64,000 nucleotides of DNA, from positions 1-64,000 of the forward strand of contig NZ_JALIEB010000013.1 of the NCBI RefSeq assembly GCF_025755255.1. Reading direction: 5' to 3'. This DNA is from Roseobacter sinensis (GTDB taxonomy: Bacteria > Pseudomonadota > Alphaproteobacteria > Rhodobacterales > Rhodobacteraceae). Positions within the stretch are counted from its first letter, which is position 1. Each line of letters begins with the position of its first letter. The notes under the pieces were generated by a model. That model ran no database searches. It was given only the letters and a program-made list of their open reading frames with translations, and was not told the DNA's origin. Shown piece by piece: positions 17,524 to 26,823 of the stretch. A program made the translations under genes and the position numbers.

Positions 17524-18306
17524 TCAGGCCGACACACAGGCAAGGTCCCAGCCCTCCTCACGCTCAAGGTCAATGATCTTTCGTATCATTCTGTCGCTGA
17601 CCTGACCTTGGACAACTGTACGACCGATGACGAGGGCAGGCGTGCCAACAAAGGCAAAAACCTGCGCGAGAGCCGCGCTATTTTCCAGCTCGCGCGCGAC
17701 TTCGGGGCTCTCCATGTCAGCGACCAATTGTTCGCCATCAACGCCCAGATCTTCAGAGAGACGGGCAAGGTATTCCGGTGTGGCTTGAAATGGCGAGGTC
17801 ATCAAACGTTCCTGGAATGCGACGTAGGCACCTTGACGCTTGGCGGCCAAGGCCGCCTTTGCTGCCAGATTAGAGCTGTCGCCCAGCAGAGGAAGCTCGT
17901 GCCATGCTATTGCAACCTGATCTGGCATTTTGCTTGTCATATCGGCGAAGCTCTTGGTTTGTACTCTGCAAAAAGGACAATAATAGTCAGAAAATGATGC
18001 CAGAGGGATACGTGCATTGCTCATGTCGAGGTCTCCGTAGAGAGCGCCGCAAATATCTGCTGAGACTCGCTCGATAGCCGCCGCCTTCCGTGCTGCCACA
18101 TCCACACTGTCCGGACTGTCCAAGCCGACGAACGCGTCAAACGATCCGGATGTCTCACCAGCGATAAATCTCCGGAAGCCTTTCGGACGATCGAGTGCTT
18201 CAAGTTCAAGTTTTTCCGGCAGCAAAGAGGGCACGGTTCGAAGCGCCGCATAGCCTGCAATGACCGCACCGATCGTCAAGAGTGTTGATCGTTTCTTGGA
18301 ATCCAT
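17524..18306 (-). CDS. DsbA-family periplasmic thioredoxin (ScsC-like)
   Basis: A 260-residue protein with an N-terminal membrane anchor or signal (STLLTIGAVIAGYAALRTV). The thioredoxin fold shows DYYCPFCRVQ as the CxxC active site and VGTPALVIG as the cis-Pro loop. With the ScsB partner downstream, it is likely the reduced or isomerising periplasmic protein of an Scs-like copper tolerance relay. I chose the ATG at 18306; an upstream in-frame ATG at 18351 would add 15 residues before the signal. Confidence 0.8.
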   Translation of the reverse strand: MDSKKRSTLLTIGAVIAGYAALRTVPSLLPEKLELEALDRPKGFRRFIAGETSGSFDAFVGLDSPDSVDVAARKAAAIERVSADICGALYGDLDMSNARIPLASFSDYYCPFCRVQTKSFADMTSKMPDQVAIAWHELPLLGDSSNLAAKAALAAKRQGAYVAFQERLMTSPFQATPEYLARLSEDLGVDGEQLVADMESPEVARELENSAALAQVFAFVGTPALVIGRTVVQGQVSDRMIRKIIDLEREEGWDLACVSA

Positions 18307-18440
18307 CTGACGCCTGATCTGATTATGCCACCGTTGGAGTCGTACTGGCACAACTTGGAAAAGGTCAACTTTACAAAATGATACAATCTTTCAGCCCCGC
18401 TTCAATTGCTGCAACTTCTGAAGAGCGCTACTTCACGCGT

Positions 18441-18833
18441 ATGGTTTGGAATGCGTTCTCTTTCCTGCGATCGGCATGTCTTGCCTTTGTGTGTCTGACG
18501 ATTACCGTCGTCGGAACGCAGGCAATGCCGTTTGAAGGAGAGATGAGCAGCGCGGAGTGCGGTCCGCAAATCCCCGCTGTCGCTTCTGCGGGAGAAGTGC
18601 CCAACCACGTCCACGCGCACCACCCCGAAAACAATGGCGAGCGGCAAGCGGACGCTCACGCAGGACACGGCGACGGGTGTCACAACGGTCTTTGCTGTGT
18701 CATGGACTACCAGCAACATCTAGATCATCGGTCTGAAGAAACCGCGTGTACGGCGCCAACACGGGCCGCATTCTCCAGGGCTCATGTATCCCGTGAGCCC
18801 CTAGTGCCCGATCGCCCGCCCCGACACTCCTGA
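18441..18833 (+). CDS. Exported His/Cys-rich small protein of unknown function
   Basis: A 130-residue protein. The N-terminus (MVWNAFSFLRSACLAFVCLT) is a signal peptide ending near VVGTQAM. The centre holds metal-ligand-rich stretches, HVHAHHPENNG and DAHAGHGDGCHNGLCCVMDY. No family is recognised. Its position directly before the CusB gene suggests a periplasmic metal-binding or inner regulatory protein of the pump. The frame is open upstream to 18378, but 18441 begins the signal peptide. Confidence 0.5.
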   Translation: MVWNAFSFLRSACLAFVCLTITVVGTQAMPFEGEMSSAECGPQIPAVASAGEVPNHVHAHHPENNGERQADAHAGHGDGCHNGLCCVMDYQQHLDHRSEETACTAPTRAAFSRAHVSREPLVPDRPPRHS

Positions 18834-18842
18834 CATTTCGGT

Positions 18843-18858
18843 GCCCGCATATGCGGGC
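18843..18858. terminator. Palindromic hairpin after the His-rich gene
   Basis: GCCCGCAT is followed directly by its reverse complement ATGCGGGC, then TGTTT. It may be a weak terminator or processing hairpin between the small gene and cusB. Confidence 0.4.
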
Positions 18859-18904
18859 TGTTTGACCAATCGATCGCTGCATCCAATTCAGCCGTCAGGA
18901 GACG

Positions 18905-21334
18905 ATGTTTATGCGTGGAAGATACGCGGCACTTTCAGTTCTTGCCTTGGCAGCCGGCCTTGGCGGTGGGGTTTACGTTGAGCGGTTGTACCTGAACCCA
19001 GCGGTGCAAGGCGGATCTGAAGGCCCCGAGATTCTCTATTGGGTTGCGCCCATGGATCCGAATTTCCGTCAACCAGGACCCGGAAAGTCGCCCATGGGGA
19101 TGGATCTTATTGCCGTCTATGCCGGACAGGAGCCATCTGGTGACCCTGCCGAGGTCACACTGAACGCGGCCGAAATCAACGCAATCGGCGTACGCACGGC
19201 GGTCGCCCGCATGAGTGAAGTGCGACCCCAGATCGAGACTGTGGGTTTCGTGGGGTATGACGAGCATCTGACCAGTCATGTGCATACGCGAGCTGAGGGA
19301 TGGATCGAGAAGCTCGAAGTACGAGCAGTCGGCGATCGGGTCAGCCAAGAACAGGTACTTTTTGAGCTTTTTTCGCCGCTCATCGCGACGGCGACCGGGG
19401 ACCTTGTGCGCGCAGTCGAGGCTGGTGACCCCCGCATTCTGGATGCGGCGCGCAGCAAGCTGATGAGCCATGGCATGTCCGCCCGCCAGATTGCGGAGAT
19501 CGAGGCGGGCGGCGAAATGGTTCGCAACATCGAGATCGAAGCACCACAGAACGGCGTGGTCATCGCCCTGAATGCGGCCGATGGCATGTATCTGCAACCT
19601 GGAACGCTTGCCTTCTCCGTCGCTGACTTGTCGAAGGTCTGGCTCATTGTAGATGTCTTTGAACGTGATATTGCCCGGCTGTCTGAGGATATGCGGGCCA
19701 TCGCTCGGTTCGAACACTTGCCAGGGCGCGTGTTTGAAGGCGACATCGACTACATCTATCCCGAACTCGATCCCCAAACACGAACGCTTCCTGTTCGACT
19801 GAGGTTTGACAATTCCGATGGCGTGCTCCGCCCCGGAATGTTCGGAAGTGTCAGTCTCACACCCAACGAAAGCCGGACGGTCCTGACAGTGCCATCTGAG
19901 GCCGTAATACGCACAGGGTCGGCTGAGCGCGTCATCCTGAAAACAGGGGAGGGGACCTTCCGACCGAGATTGGTGACTGCCGGTCTCCGGGACAGTTTCG
20001 GAGAAGGCGGGCGGACAGAAATTCTTCAGGGCCTGGGTCCGGGTGAAGAGGTCGTTGCCTCCGCACAGTTCCTGATCGACAGCGAAAGCGCTTTGAGCGC
20101 AGGCTTCACGCGCATGGCGCCAACGGATGCCGACCCGGCGCGGGGCAGCGGTGTTCTCGTTGCTCTCGATCCTGAGAGTCGGGTGGCAACCGTGCAGCAT
20201 GACGCCCTGGAAAGCCTGGACTGGCCAGCGATGACATCCGACTTCCCGGTGAGAGCCGATGTTCCCCTGGATCGGCTAAAGGAGGGGGAGGCAGTCGCGT
20301 TTCTCGTGGCCCGTGGCGCAGATGGACTCCTGAGCCTCACCGAACTTGCGCCAGATGATGGAATTGCCGGTACCGGCACTGGGATTGCACGCGCGGTGAC
20401 GTCGGATGGCAAGCTAACGCTGGAGCATGGCCCGATCCCAGAGCTTGGCTGGCCCGCAATGACGATGGACCTGCCGGTGTTGGGGGTTGATCTTGAGGCC
20501 GTGCCTCTCGATGCGCCGATCGAATTCGATCTCACGGCAGGTGATGGCGGCCTTTTCTCCGTAGTCGCGGTCCGCGCCGAGGGCACCGATCCCGAAGAGG
20601 TGGAAGCGGCTGAAACAAATGCCGCAGCGCCGATCATGGTGTCCGGCACCATCGACGACCTGGATCTGAATTCCGAAACCGCAACGATCACCCACGGGCC
20701 CATGGCTGAGATCGGAATGCCAGGCATGACCATGGATTTCCCTATCGATCCGGGCTTGGACATGGCATCGCTGAAAACCGGCGTCCAAATGACCCTCAAA
20801 TTTGCACGGCCGGATGGCTTAAACATGATCTTGTCTGATGTCGAGCTTGAGGCAGCTGCGGCACCGCCCATCGTGGTCTCAGGCACGATCGATAGTGTCG
20901 ATACAAACGCCTCAAAGGCCACGATCACCCATGGACCGATGACCGATATCGGCATGCCTGGCATGACCATGGCCTTTGATATTGATCCGTCACTCGACGC
21001 TGCCGCTTTGATGACAGATGTGGAGATGGTGCTCACTTTCGCGCGCCCGGACGGCATGAATATGGTGCTGGCGGCGGCCGAACCTGTGGCACCGCCCATG
21101 CAGGTTTCAGGTCAAATCAACTCCATCGATGCTCAATCACGGACGGCGAACATCACCCATGGGCCGATGACCGATATCGGCATGCCCGGAATGACAATGG
21201 ATTTTCCCTTGGCTGAGGAACTCGAGATTTCCCAACTCACAGTGGGAACGGACGTCACGCTCATCCTGCGGCGCAACCCGGATTTCTCGATGACATTGAT
21301 CGATGTTGTCCGTGACGGGAGGGTTACCCAGTGA
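18905..21334 (+). CDS. cusB: CusB-type RND adaptor fused to five tandem CusF domains
   Basis: An 809-residue periplasmic adaptor. After the N-terminal anchor comes a metal-binding motif (ILYWVAPMDPNFRQPGPGKS), then the barrel/lipoyl/alpha-hairpin core up to about residue 405. Five CusF-like modules follow, at roughly 417-483, 490-558, 577-650, 656-726 and 732-809. Module 2 keeps the full CusF ligand set (HGPIPELGWPAMTMDL). Modules 3-5 replace Trp by Met (EIGMPGMTMDF). Module 1 has lost the second Met (WPAMTSDF). The usual arrangement is zero or one CusF. A second ATG at 18911 is better spaced from AGGAG. The stop overlaps cusA as GTGA. Confidence 0.88.
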   Translation: MFMRGRYAALSVLALAAGLGGGVYVERLYLNPAVQGGSEGPEILYWVAPMDPNFRQPGPGKSPMGMDLIAVYAGQEPSGDPAEVTLNAAEINAIGVRTAVARMSEVRPQIETVGFVGYDEHLTSHVHTRAEGWIEKLEVRAVGDRVSQEQVLFELFSPLIATATGDLVRAVEAGDPRILDAARSKLMSHGMSARQIAEIEAGGEMVRNIEIEAPQNGVVIALNAADGMYLQPGTLAFSVADLSKVWLIVDVFERDIARLSEDMRAIARFEHLPGRVFEGDIDYIYPELDPQTRTLPVRLRFDNSDGVLRPGMFGSVSLTPNESRTVLTVPSEAVIRTGSAERVILKTGEGTFRPRLVTAGLRDSFGEGGRTEILQGLGPGEEVVASAQFLIDSESALSAGFTRMAPTDADPARGSGVLVALDPESRVATVQHDALESLDWPAMTSDFPVRADVPLDRLKEGEAVAFLVARGADGLLSLTELAPDDGIAGTGTGIARAVTSDGKLTLEHGPIPELGWPAMTMDLPVLGVDLEAVPLDAPIEFDLTAGDGGLFSVVAVRAEGTDPEEVEAAETNAAAPIMVSGTIDDLDLNSETATITHGPMAEIGMPGMTMDFPIDPGLDMASLKTGVQMTLKFARPDGLNMILSDVELEAAAAPPIVVSGTIDSVDTNASKATITHGPMTDIGMPGMTMAFDIDPSLDAAALMTDVEMVLTFARPDGMNMVLAAAEPVAPPMQVSGQINSIDAQSRTANITHGPMTDIGMPGMTMDFPLAEELEISQLTVGTDVTLILRRNPDFSMTLIDVVRDGRVTQ

Positions 21335-24300
21335 TCCCGGCGATCATCCGCGCCTCGCTGGCCAATAGGTTTGTTATTCTGGTCCTTGCCGTCATGATGG
21401 GTGTCGCAGGCATCTGGGCCATCCGCGAGACACCGGTCGATGCGATACCGGACCTGTCCGATGTGCAGGTGATCGTCCGCACCCCTTATCCGGGGCAGGC
21501 GCCGCAAGTGGTCGAAAACCAGATCACTTATCCGCTCGCCACATCGTTGCTGGCGGTACCTGGCGCACAGGATGTACGCGGCTTTTCCTTCTTTGGTGAC
21601 AGTTTTGTCTATGTCGTTTTCGAAGATGGCACGGACCTGTATTGGGCAAGATCCCGCGTCCTCGAATATCTTGGGCAGATCACCGGGAGCCTGCCGGACG
21701 GAGTGTCCCCTCAGCTTGGCCCGGATGCCACCGGGGTCGGATGGATCTACCAATATGCGTTGATCGACAGAACCGGCACACACGATCTCGCGCAACTGAG
21801 AACGCTGCAGGACTGGTTTCTGAAATACGAACTGCAGGCTGTCGACGGTGTGTCTGAAGTCGCAACGATTGGCGGCATGGTCAAACAGTATCAGGTCGTC
21901 GTCGATCCGAACAAATTGCGGGCCTACGATATCACACTGACACAACTCAGGAACGCGATACAGGCGGCCAATCGAGAGACCGGCGGAAGCGTGATCGAGA
22001 TGGGCGAAGCAGAATTCATGATCCGCTCGTCCGGATACATCGATGAGCTTTCTGATCTATCCAGCGCCCCCCTAATGATCAACGAGCGTGGAGCCGCTCT
22101 GACCCTCGGCGACGTTGCTGACATTCGCCTAGGACCGGAATTGCGCCGCGGAGTCGGAGAGTTTGACGGGCAGGGCGATGCCGTTGGCGGCGTGGTCATC
22201 ATGCGATGGGGTGGCAATGCCCTTGCGACCATCAAAGCGGTGGAGGCCCGCATCGAAGAGTTGCGGCCGAACCTGCCGGAAGGTGTCGAGATTATCACGA
22301 CCTATGACCGGTCCGGCGTGATCGAACGCGCAATCGACAATCTCAAGAAGAAGCTGACTCAGGAATTCGTTGTCGTCGTCCTCGTCTGTGCGGCCTTTCT
22401 GCTGCATCTGCGCTCATCACTGGTGATCCTGCTGTCGTTGCCCCTCGGCATCTTCGCTGCCTTCATTCTGATGAAAGCGCAGGGTGTGAATGCGAACATC
22501 ATGTCGCTTGGTGGCATCGCGATTGCCATTGGGGCCATGGTCGATGCGTCGATCGTGATGATCGAGGCGATGCACAGGCGGCTGGAGAAGGAAAAGCTGA
22601 CCGCAGAAAACAGGTGGAGGATCGTGCAGGAATGCGCCTCTGAGGTCGGTCCGGCCCTCTTTTACTCCTTGGCAATCATCACGGTCAGCTTTCTGCCTGT
22701 CTTTGTGCTGGAAAATCAGGAGGGCAGGCTTTTTGCCCCGCTGGCCTATACAAAGACCTATGCGATGGCCGCCGCCGCGATCCTATCAATCACACTGGTT
22801 CCGGTCTTGATGGGATACTTTGTCCGGGGCCGGATTTTGCCCGAGCGCAAAAACCCACTGAACCGATTGGTGGTCTTCCTGTATCGTCCCTTTCTGGATG
22901 CAGCCATCGCTTGGCCGTGGGCGACAACCTTGCTTGCCGGCGCCCTCGTGGCTTCAATGTGGTATCCGTACCAACGGCTCGGGTCCGAGTTCATGCCCGA
23001 GCTGAATGAGGGCGACTTCCTCTATATGCCAAGCTTCTACCCGGGAGTGTCGATCGGTAAGGCGCGCGAGGTCCTGCAGCAGACCAATCGTCTGATCGCT
23101 ACAATCCCAGAGGTTGAAACTGTGCACGGCAAAGTGGGGCGCGCAGAGACAGCGACCGATCCTGCACCACTCACGATGGTGGAAACTACGATCCAACTCA
23201 AACCAGAAGCTGAGTGGCGCCCTGGCATGACCATGGGAAAAATTCGCGATGAGCTTGATCGGACTGTGCAGATCCCAGGCGTGACCAATGTCTGGATCCA
23301 GCCGATCAAGAACCGGATCGACATGCTTGCCACCGGGATACGAACGCCGGTTGGTGTCAAGATCTCGGGTGCTGATCTGAACGTCATCACAGACATCGGG
23401 ATCGAAGTGGAACGAGCCGTGTCGGATATCGAGGGAACTGCCTCCGCCTATGCGGAGCGCCCGGTAGGCGGGCGCTTCATAGAAATCGACGTCAAGCGCG
23501 ACGCCGCAGCGCGATACATGATGAGCGTGCGGGATGTTCAGGATGTGGTGCAAACTGCCATCGGTGGGATGCAAGTGTCGGAATCCGTTGAAGGGCTGGA
23601 GCGCTTTCCGATTAACCTGCGCTATCCGCAGGCGTGGCGCGATAGCCCCGAACGCCTCGAAAACTTGCCCGTTGTCACCCCATCGGGGGCTCATGTGCCG
23701 CTGACCGCCTTGGCCGATGTCCGAATTGTGGATGGTCCGGGCATGATCCGATCAGAGAACGCTCGGCGCACGGGGTTCGTGTTTATCGATATCGCAGGAC
23801 GAGACCTCGGCGGATATGTCGCCGAGGCGCAGAGGGTCGTGGCCGATCAGGTGCGCCTGCCGCCCGGATATTCTCTGACATGGTCCGGGCAGTATGAGTA
23901 CATCGAGCGGATGCAGGACCGGCTGGCGATCGTCGCCCCCGCCACGCTTATGATCATCACGCTGATGTTGTTCATGGCGTTCAATAGGGTGATCGAAGTT
24001 GGCATCATTCTCGCCGCGCTTCCTGTCGCGTTGGCAGGCGGTGTCTGGTTTCTGTGGTATCTCAGCTTCGACATTTCGATCGCCGTCCTTGTCGGCTTCA
24101 TTGCCCTGGCCGGCGTGGCCGTCGAAACAGCCATCGTCATGCTGCTTTATCTCAATCTCGCATGGGAAAAGCGACGCAAACTCGGTCAATCCGAAGGCCG
24201 CAAGCTGACACAAGACGATATCGAGGAGGCCGTCTTTGAGGGAGCTGTTCTTCGGGTGAGACCCAAAGTCATGACCGTGGCCACCATCTTCGCGGCGCTG

Positions 24301-24513
24301 ATCCCGATCATGTATGGCACCGGCACCGGCTCGGAGATCATGCAACGCATCGCTGCACCGATGATCGGCGGTATGGTGACAGCGACCCTGCTGACGCTTT
24401 TTGTCATTCCTTCCACATTCGTGATTTGGAAACGGCTCGCGCTGAAACGCGTAAACCGCGAAATCACGTCCCCAATTCAGCAGCCCGTCGATGCAGCACT
24501 GCCTGCCGAATAA
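21331..24513 (+). CDS. cusA: CusA-type heavy-metal RND efflux pump
   Basis: A 1060-residue inner-membrane proton-driven pump. The N-terminus PVDAIPDLSDVQVIV and PYPGQAPQVVENQITYPLAT are hallmarks of the CusA/CzcA family. Helix 4 carries GGIAIAIGAMVDASIVMIEA, and MYGTGTGSEIMQRIAAPMIG lies near the C-terminus. The CusF-bearing adaptor upstream and the CusF gene downstream argue for Cu(I)/Ag(I). The GTG start at 21331 overlaps the adaptor stop. No outer-membrane channel gene is found in this window, so it must come from elsewhere. Confidence 0.92.
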   Translation: MIPAIIRASLANRFVILVLAVMMGVAGIWAIRETPVDAIPDLSDVQVIVRTPYPGQAPQVVENQITYPLATSLLAVPGAQDVRGFSFFGDSFVYVVFEDGTDLYWARSRVLEYLGQITGSLPDGVSPQLGPDATGVGWIYQYALIDRTGTHDLAQLRTLQDWFLKYELQAVDGVSEVATIGGMVKQYQVVVDPNKLRAYDITLTQLRNAIQAANRETGGSVIEMGEAEFMIRSSGYIDELSDLSSAPLMINERGAALTLGDVADIRLGPELRRGVGEFDGQGDAVGGVVIMRWGGNALATIKAVEARIEELRPNLPEGVEIITTYDRSGVIERAIDNLKKKLTQEFVVVVLVCAAFLLHLRSSLVILLSLPLGIFAAFILMKAQGVNANIMSLGGIAIAIGAMVDASIVMIEAMHRRLEKEKLTAENRWRIVQECASEVGPALFYSLAIITVSFLPVFVLENQEGRLFAPLAYTKTYAMAAAAILSITLVPVLMGYFVRGRILPERKNPLNRLVVFLYRPFLDAAIAWPWATTLLAGALVASMWYPYQRLGSEFMPELNEGDFLYMPSFYPGVSIGKAREVLQQTNRLIATIPEVETVHGKVGRAETATDPAPLTMVETTIQLKPEAEWRPGMTMGKIRDELDRTVQIPGVTNVWIQPIKNRIDMLATGIRTPVGVKISGADLNVITDIGIEVERAVSDIEGTASAYAERPVGGRFIEIDVKRDAAARYMMSVRDVQDVVQTAIGGMQVSESVEGLERFPINLRYPQAWRDSPERLENLPVVTPSGAHVPLTALADVRIVDGPGMIRSENARRTGFVFIDIAGRDLGGYVAEAQRVVADQVRLPPGYSLTWSGQYEYIERMQDRLAIVAPATLMIITLMLFMAFNRVIEVGIILAALPVALAGGVWFLWYLSFDISIAVLVGFIALAGVAVETAIVMLLYLNLAWEKRRKLGQSEGRKLTQDDIEEAVFEGAVLRVRPKVMTVATIFAALIPIMYGTGTGSEIMQRIAAPMIGGMVTATLLTLFVIPSTFVIWKRLALKRVNREITSPIQQPVDAALPAE

Positions 24514-24546
24514 TCGAACGCACAAACCTCAAGAATGGAGCTTCTC

Positions 24547-24888
24547 ATGAAGATACTGACTGCAAGTCTCGCACTTCTGACCCTGTCCGCGACAGGGGCT
24601 ATCGCACAAATGAACCACAATATGGATCATTCGGACATGCCGATGTCCGCCGAACAAATGGAGGGCGCAGTTCACGCGAAGGCCGTGATCAATTCGATCG
24701 GCGACGGCACTGCAAATGTGAGCCATGACCCAATTCCCGAGATCGGCTGGCCTGCAATGACGATGGATATGACGGTTCTGGAAAACGCGCAGATGATGGG
24801 AGAGGTGACCGATGGTGACGAGGTGACCCTGATGCTCGTCAAGGGCGAGGATGGCATGTACGCAATCGGGGCCATAATGCCGAACTGA
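24547..24888 (+). CDS. cusF: CusF periplasmic copper chaperone
   Basis: A 113-residue protein with a signal peptide ending SATGAIAQ. A Met/His-rich linker (MNHNMDHSDMPM) precedes a CusF domain with SHDPIPEIGWPAMTMDM, which contains the His, Trp and two Met that bind Cu(I)/Ag(I). CusF hands the metal to CusB. GGAG just upstream favours the ATG at 24547 over the in-frame ATG at 24535. It follows cusA by 33 bases. Confidence 0.9.
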   Translation: MKILTASLALLTLSATGAIAQMNHNMDHSDMPMSAEQMEGAVHAKAVINSIGDGTANVSHDPIPEIGWPAMTMDMTVLENAQMMGEVTDGDEVTLMLVKGEDGMYAIGAIMPN

Positions 24889-24897
24889 TCACGAATG

Positions 24898-24925
24898 CGC
24901 AGTTGCCGAGAAATCGGCAACTGCG
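24898..24925. terminator. 12-bp hairpin with GAAA loop after cusF
   Basis: CGCAGTTGCCGA and TCGGCAACTGCG pair perfectly around GAAA. There is no T-run, so it may be a transcript-end stabiliser or a weak terminator of the cus operon. Confidence 0.55.
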
Positions 24926-24989
24926 GCGCGTGCTTGGAGAGGTACACCGAATTCGACCGCCGAGCTGCATGTAGGCGAAAGGAAAGTGA

Positions 24990-25505
24990 ATGCCGCTGTC
25001 TTCGAAACAACTTGGTTTGATCGCTGCCGGCGGATCGGCCGTTCTTTTGCTGGCTGCCTTCTTGTTTCAGGCAGCGGGCTACGCACCATGCGCGATGTGC
25101 ATTTGGCAGCGATACCCTCACGCGATCGCCATCGCTATTGGCGCGCTCCTCATGGTTGGTTTGCCCATCTTACTGCTACTGATGGCAGGCGCTGTCGCTG
25201 CGTCCGTGACAGCAGGCATCGGGATGTTTCATACCGGCGTCGAACGAGGTTGGTGGGAAGGTCCGACATCTTGCACAGGCTCTGGTCTTGATATGTCAAA
25301 CTTGTCAGCTGCGGACCTTCTGCCCTCTGCATCATCCACAGCATCGGCCTTGGTCATGTGCGACGAAGTCGCCTGGGAGTTCCTCAGCCTGTCTATGGCG
25401 AGTTGGAACGCCGTGCTTAGTCTTATGCTTGCAGTGGTTTGGGCCTACGCCGCTTACAAGCATTCATTCACGCAACCCAAAATCGCGCAACAGGAACCGT
25501 TGTGA
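24990..25505 (+). CDS. dsbB: DsbB-type disulfide oxidoreductase
   Basis: A 171-residue inner-membrane protein with four helices. The first redox pair is in GYAPCAMCIWQRYPH, and the second periplasmic loop supplies SCTGSG and VMCDE. DsbB passes electrons from DsbA to quinone. AAAGGAAAG precedes the ATG. It lies about 100 bases after cusF and may serve the DsbA-like protein at 17524. A second DsbB is encoded at 36205. Confidence 0.88.
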   Translation: MPLSSKQLGLIAAGGSAVLLLAAFLFQAAGYAPCAMCIWQRYPHAIAIAIGALLMVGLPILLLLMAGAVAASVTAGIGMFHTGVERGWWEGPTSCTGSGLDMSNLSAADLLPSASSTASALVMCDEVAWEFLSLSMASWNAVLSLMLAVVWAYAAYKHSFTQPKIAQQEPL

Positions 25506-25619
25506 CGCGTTACTCGCATTCAGGGAATTCGGTGGGATATGACATGTGAATGGCCAAATTCGGCTGTTTCATCAGCCCCATTACTCAAGAAAACTTGACC
25601 AGAAAACTGAGATGGACAC

Positions 25620-25650
25620 TTGAACCTATAGTTGCTTGAGGTTGTATCAC
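25620..25650 (+). promoter_or_regulatory. MerR-type promoter A (before L,D-transpeptidase 1)
   Basis: TTGAAC at 25620-25625, a 19-base spacer and TATCAC at 25645-25650. The spacer plus the -35 end holds ACCTATAGTTGCTTGAGGT, an inverted repeat with perfect outer ACCT/AGGT. It shares its layout with sites at 26763, 37271 and 40865. Confidence 0.65.
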
Positions 25651-25712
25651 CACGATAAAACCCGATGACAAACGCCACAAGACTGTTGGAATTAGAAGCC
25701 GGAGTACGATTA

Positions 25713-26354
25713 ATGCTGACACGACGTCATTTCATTTCAACGAGCGCTGCATTGTTCTCGGCACCGTTGGCAAGCCCCGTGTTGGCAAAAAGCTGGCCGA
25801 CAAATAGCGAGAAGGCCGCCTGGGATGCGCAAGTTACTCCGGTAGGGTACGATCCGGCGACGTCAAACCCATGGGGGCTGCAGTCTCGGTTTCTACCGCA
25901 GCGAGTGACTGCGAACGATGGGCTGAAACCGGGGGACATTCACGTCGATGCAGTTGCGCGCTATCTCTACCACATCGAGGATGGCGGCACAGCGATGCGC
26001 TATGGTGTGGCCATTGCGAGGGGTAATCTCTACGAGCCGGGAACCTACACAATAAAGCGCAAGGTTGAATGGCCGCATTGGACGCCAACGGCCTCCATGA
26101 TCGAGCGGAACCCCGAATACGCTCAATGGGCAGATGGGCAGGAACCGGGGCCGAGTAATCCGCTTGGATCCCGTGCGCTTTACCTCTTTGTTGGCAATCG
26201 AGACACCTATCTAAGAATACACGGATCGCCTGAGGCGCGATCTATCGGTGGTCGGGCCAGTTCAGGCTGCGTCCGTATGGTGATGGCGCATATCAACGAT
26301 CTCTACCCAAATGTACAGATTGGCTCGACAGCACACCTTTACGCTGCCGAATGA
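25713..26354 (+). CDS. L,D-transpeptidase (ErfK/YkuD family), Tat-exported
   Basis: A 213-residue periplasmic enzyme. The N-terminus LTRRHFISTSAALFSAPLA is a twin-arginine-type signal. The YkuD catalytic motif is HGSPEARSIGGRASSGCVRM, with the nucleophile Cys. Upstream, ERNPEYAQW and PSNPLGSRALYL are typical of ErfK-like members. The reaction is 3-3 peptidoglycan cross-linking or attachment of lipoproteins. GGAG lies nine bases before the ATG at 25713. A MerR-type promoter at 25620 makes it a likely metal-induced gene. It is paralogous to the protein at 40925. Confidence 0.88.
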   Translation: MLTRRHFISTSAALFSAPLASPVLAKSWPTNSEKAAWDAQVTPVGYDPATSNPWGLQSRFLPQRVTANDGLKPGDIHVDAVARYLYHIEDGGTAMRYGVAIARGNLYEPGTYTIKRKVEWPHWTPTASMIERNPEYAQWADGQEPGPSNPLGSRALYLFVGNRDTYLRIHGSPEARSIGGRASSGCVRMVMAHINDLYPNVQIGSTAHLYAAE

Positions 26355-26373
26355 CCTCTTCCACGAGCAACGG

Positions 26374-26640
26374 TCAGGCTTCTTTGGCCACGCAAATCGG
26401 GTTGCCGCGCGCCGTGCGCAACGGCAACAGCGTGGTTTCGACAGGGCCACTGTGTTCGTACCAGTAGCAACCGTCTTCTGGGCGAAGGCGGGCTGTAGCC
26501 AGATTCTGACCAGGCCCGGCCAACTCAACCACGGCTTCCGGGACGTTCCCGATATCGGATGGCCCGTTTGGAGGCGTCGTAGCTGAACACGCGCTCAATA
26601 AAATAGCGCCTACCAATAGTGTTCCTGATCCAATTCGCAC
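26374..26640 (-). CDS. Small lipoprotein of unknown function
   Basis: An 88-residue protein with a lipoprotein signal: MRIGSGTLLVGAILLSACS has the lipobox LSAC. The mature part ends with EDGCYWYEHSGPVETTLLPL and a second Cys near the C-terminus that may pair with the first. The start is GTG at 26640, supported by AGGGGG six bases upstream; the longer open frame to 26877 is not protein-like. It converges with the L,D-transpeptidase. The function is unknown. Confidence 0.65.
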   Translation of the reverse strand: MRIGSGTLLVGAILLSACSATTPPNGPSDIGNVPEAVVELAGPGQNLATARLRPEDGCYWYEHSGPVETTLLPLRTARGNPICVAKEA

Positions 26641-26762
26641 GACAACCCCCTGCCAGTTCACACAATTTGCATTTCTACGGATATCAATCGCATTCTCTGC
26701 GCCATGTTGCAACGACCTCAGTTGTGCCGTTTGGAAATCTACAACGACATTGGAGTTAGGTC

Positions 26763-26793
26763 TTGAACCTAAAGCCACTGGAGACATTAGAGT
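26763..26793 (+). promoter_or_regulatory. MerR-type promoter B (before the CadA-like ATPase)
   Basis: TTGAAC at 26763-26768, a 19-base spacer and TAGAGT at 26788-26793. The spacer contains CTAAAGCCACTGGAG, which fits the MerR-family operator pattern CT-NN-AG-NN-ACT-NN-AG. Its symmetry is weaker than in copies C and D. Confidence 0.6.
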
Positions 26794-26823
26794 CGTTTCA
26801 ACATATGATTCTGGAGAGATCAA

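Noticed and set aside
18862-18900. TTGACC before cusB as a MerR-type promoter
   Set aside because: The bases after TTGACC show no inverted repeat and no convincing -10 at 19 bases.
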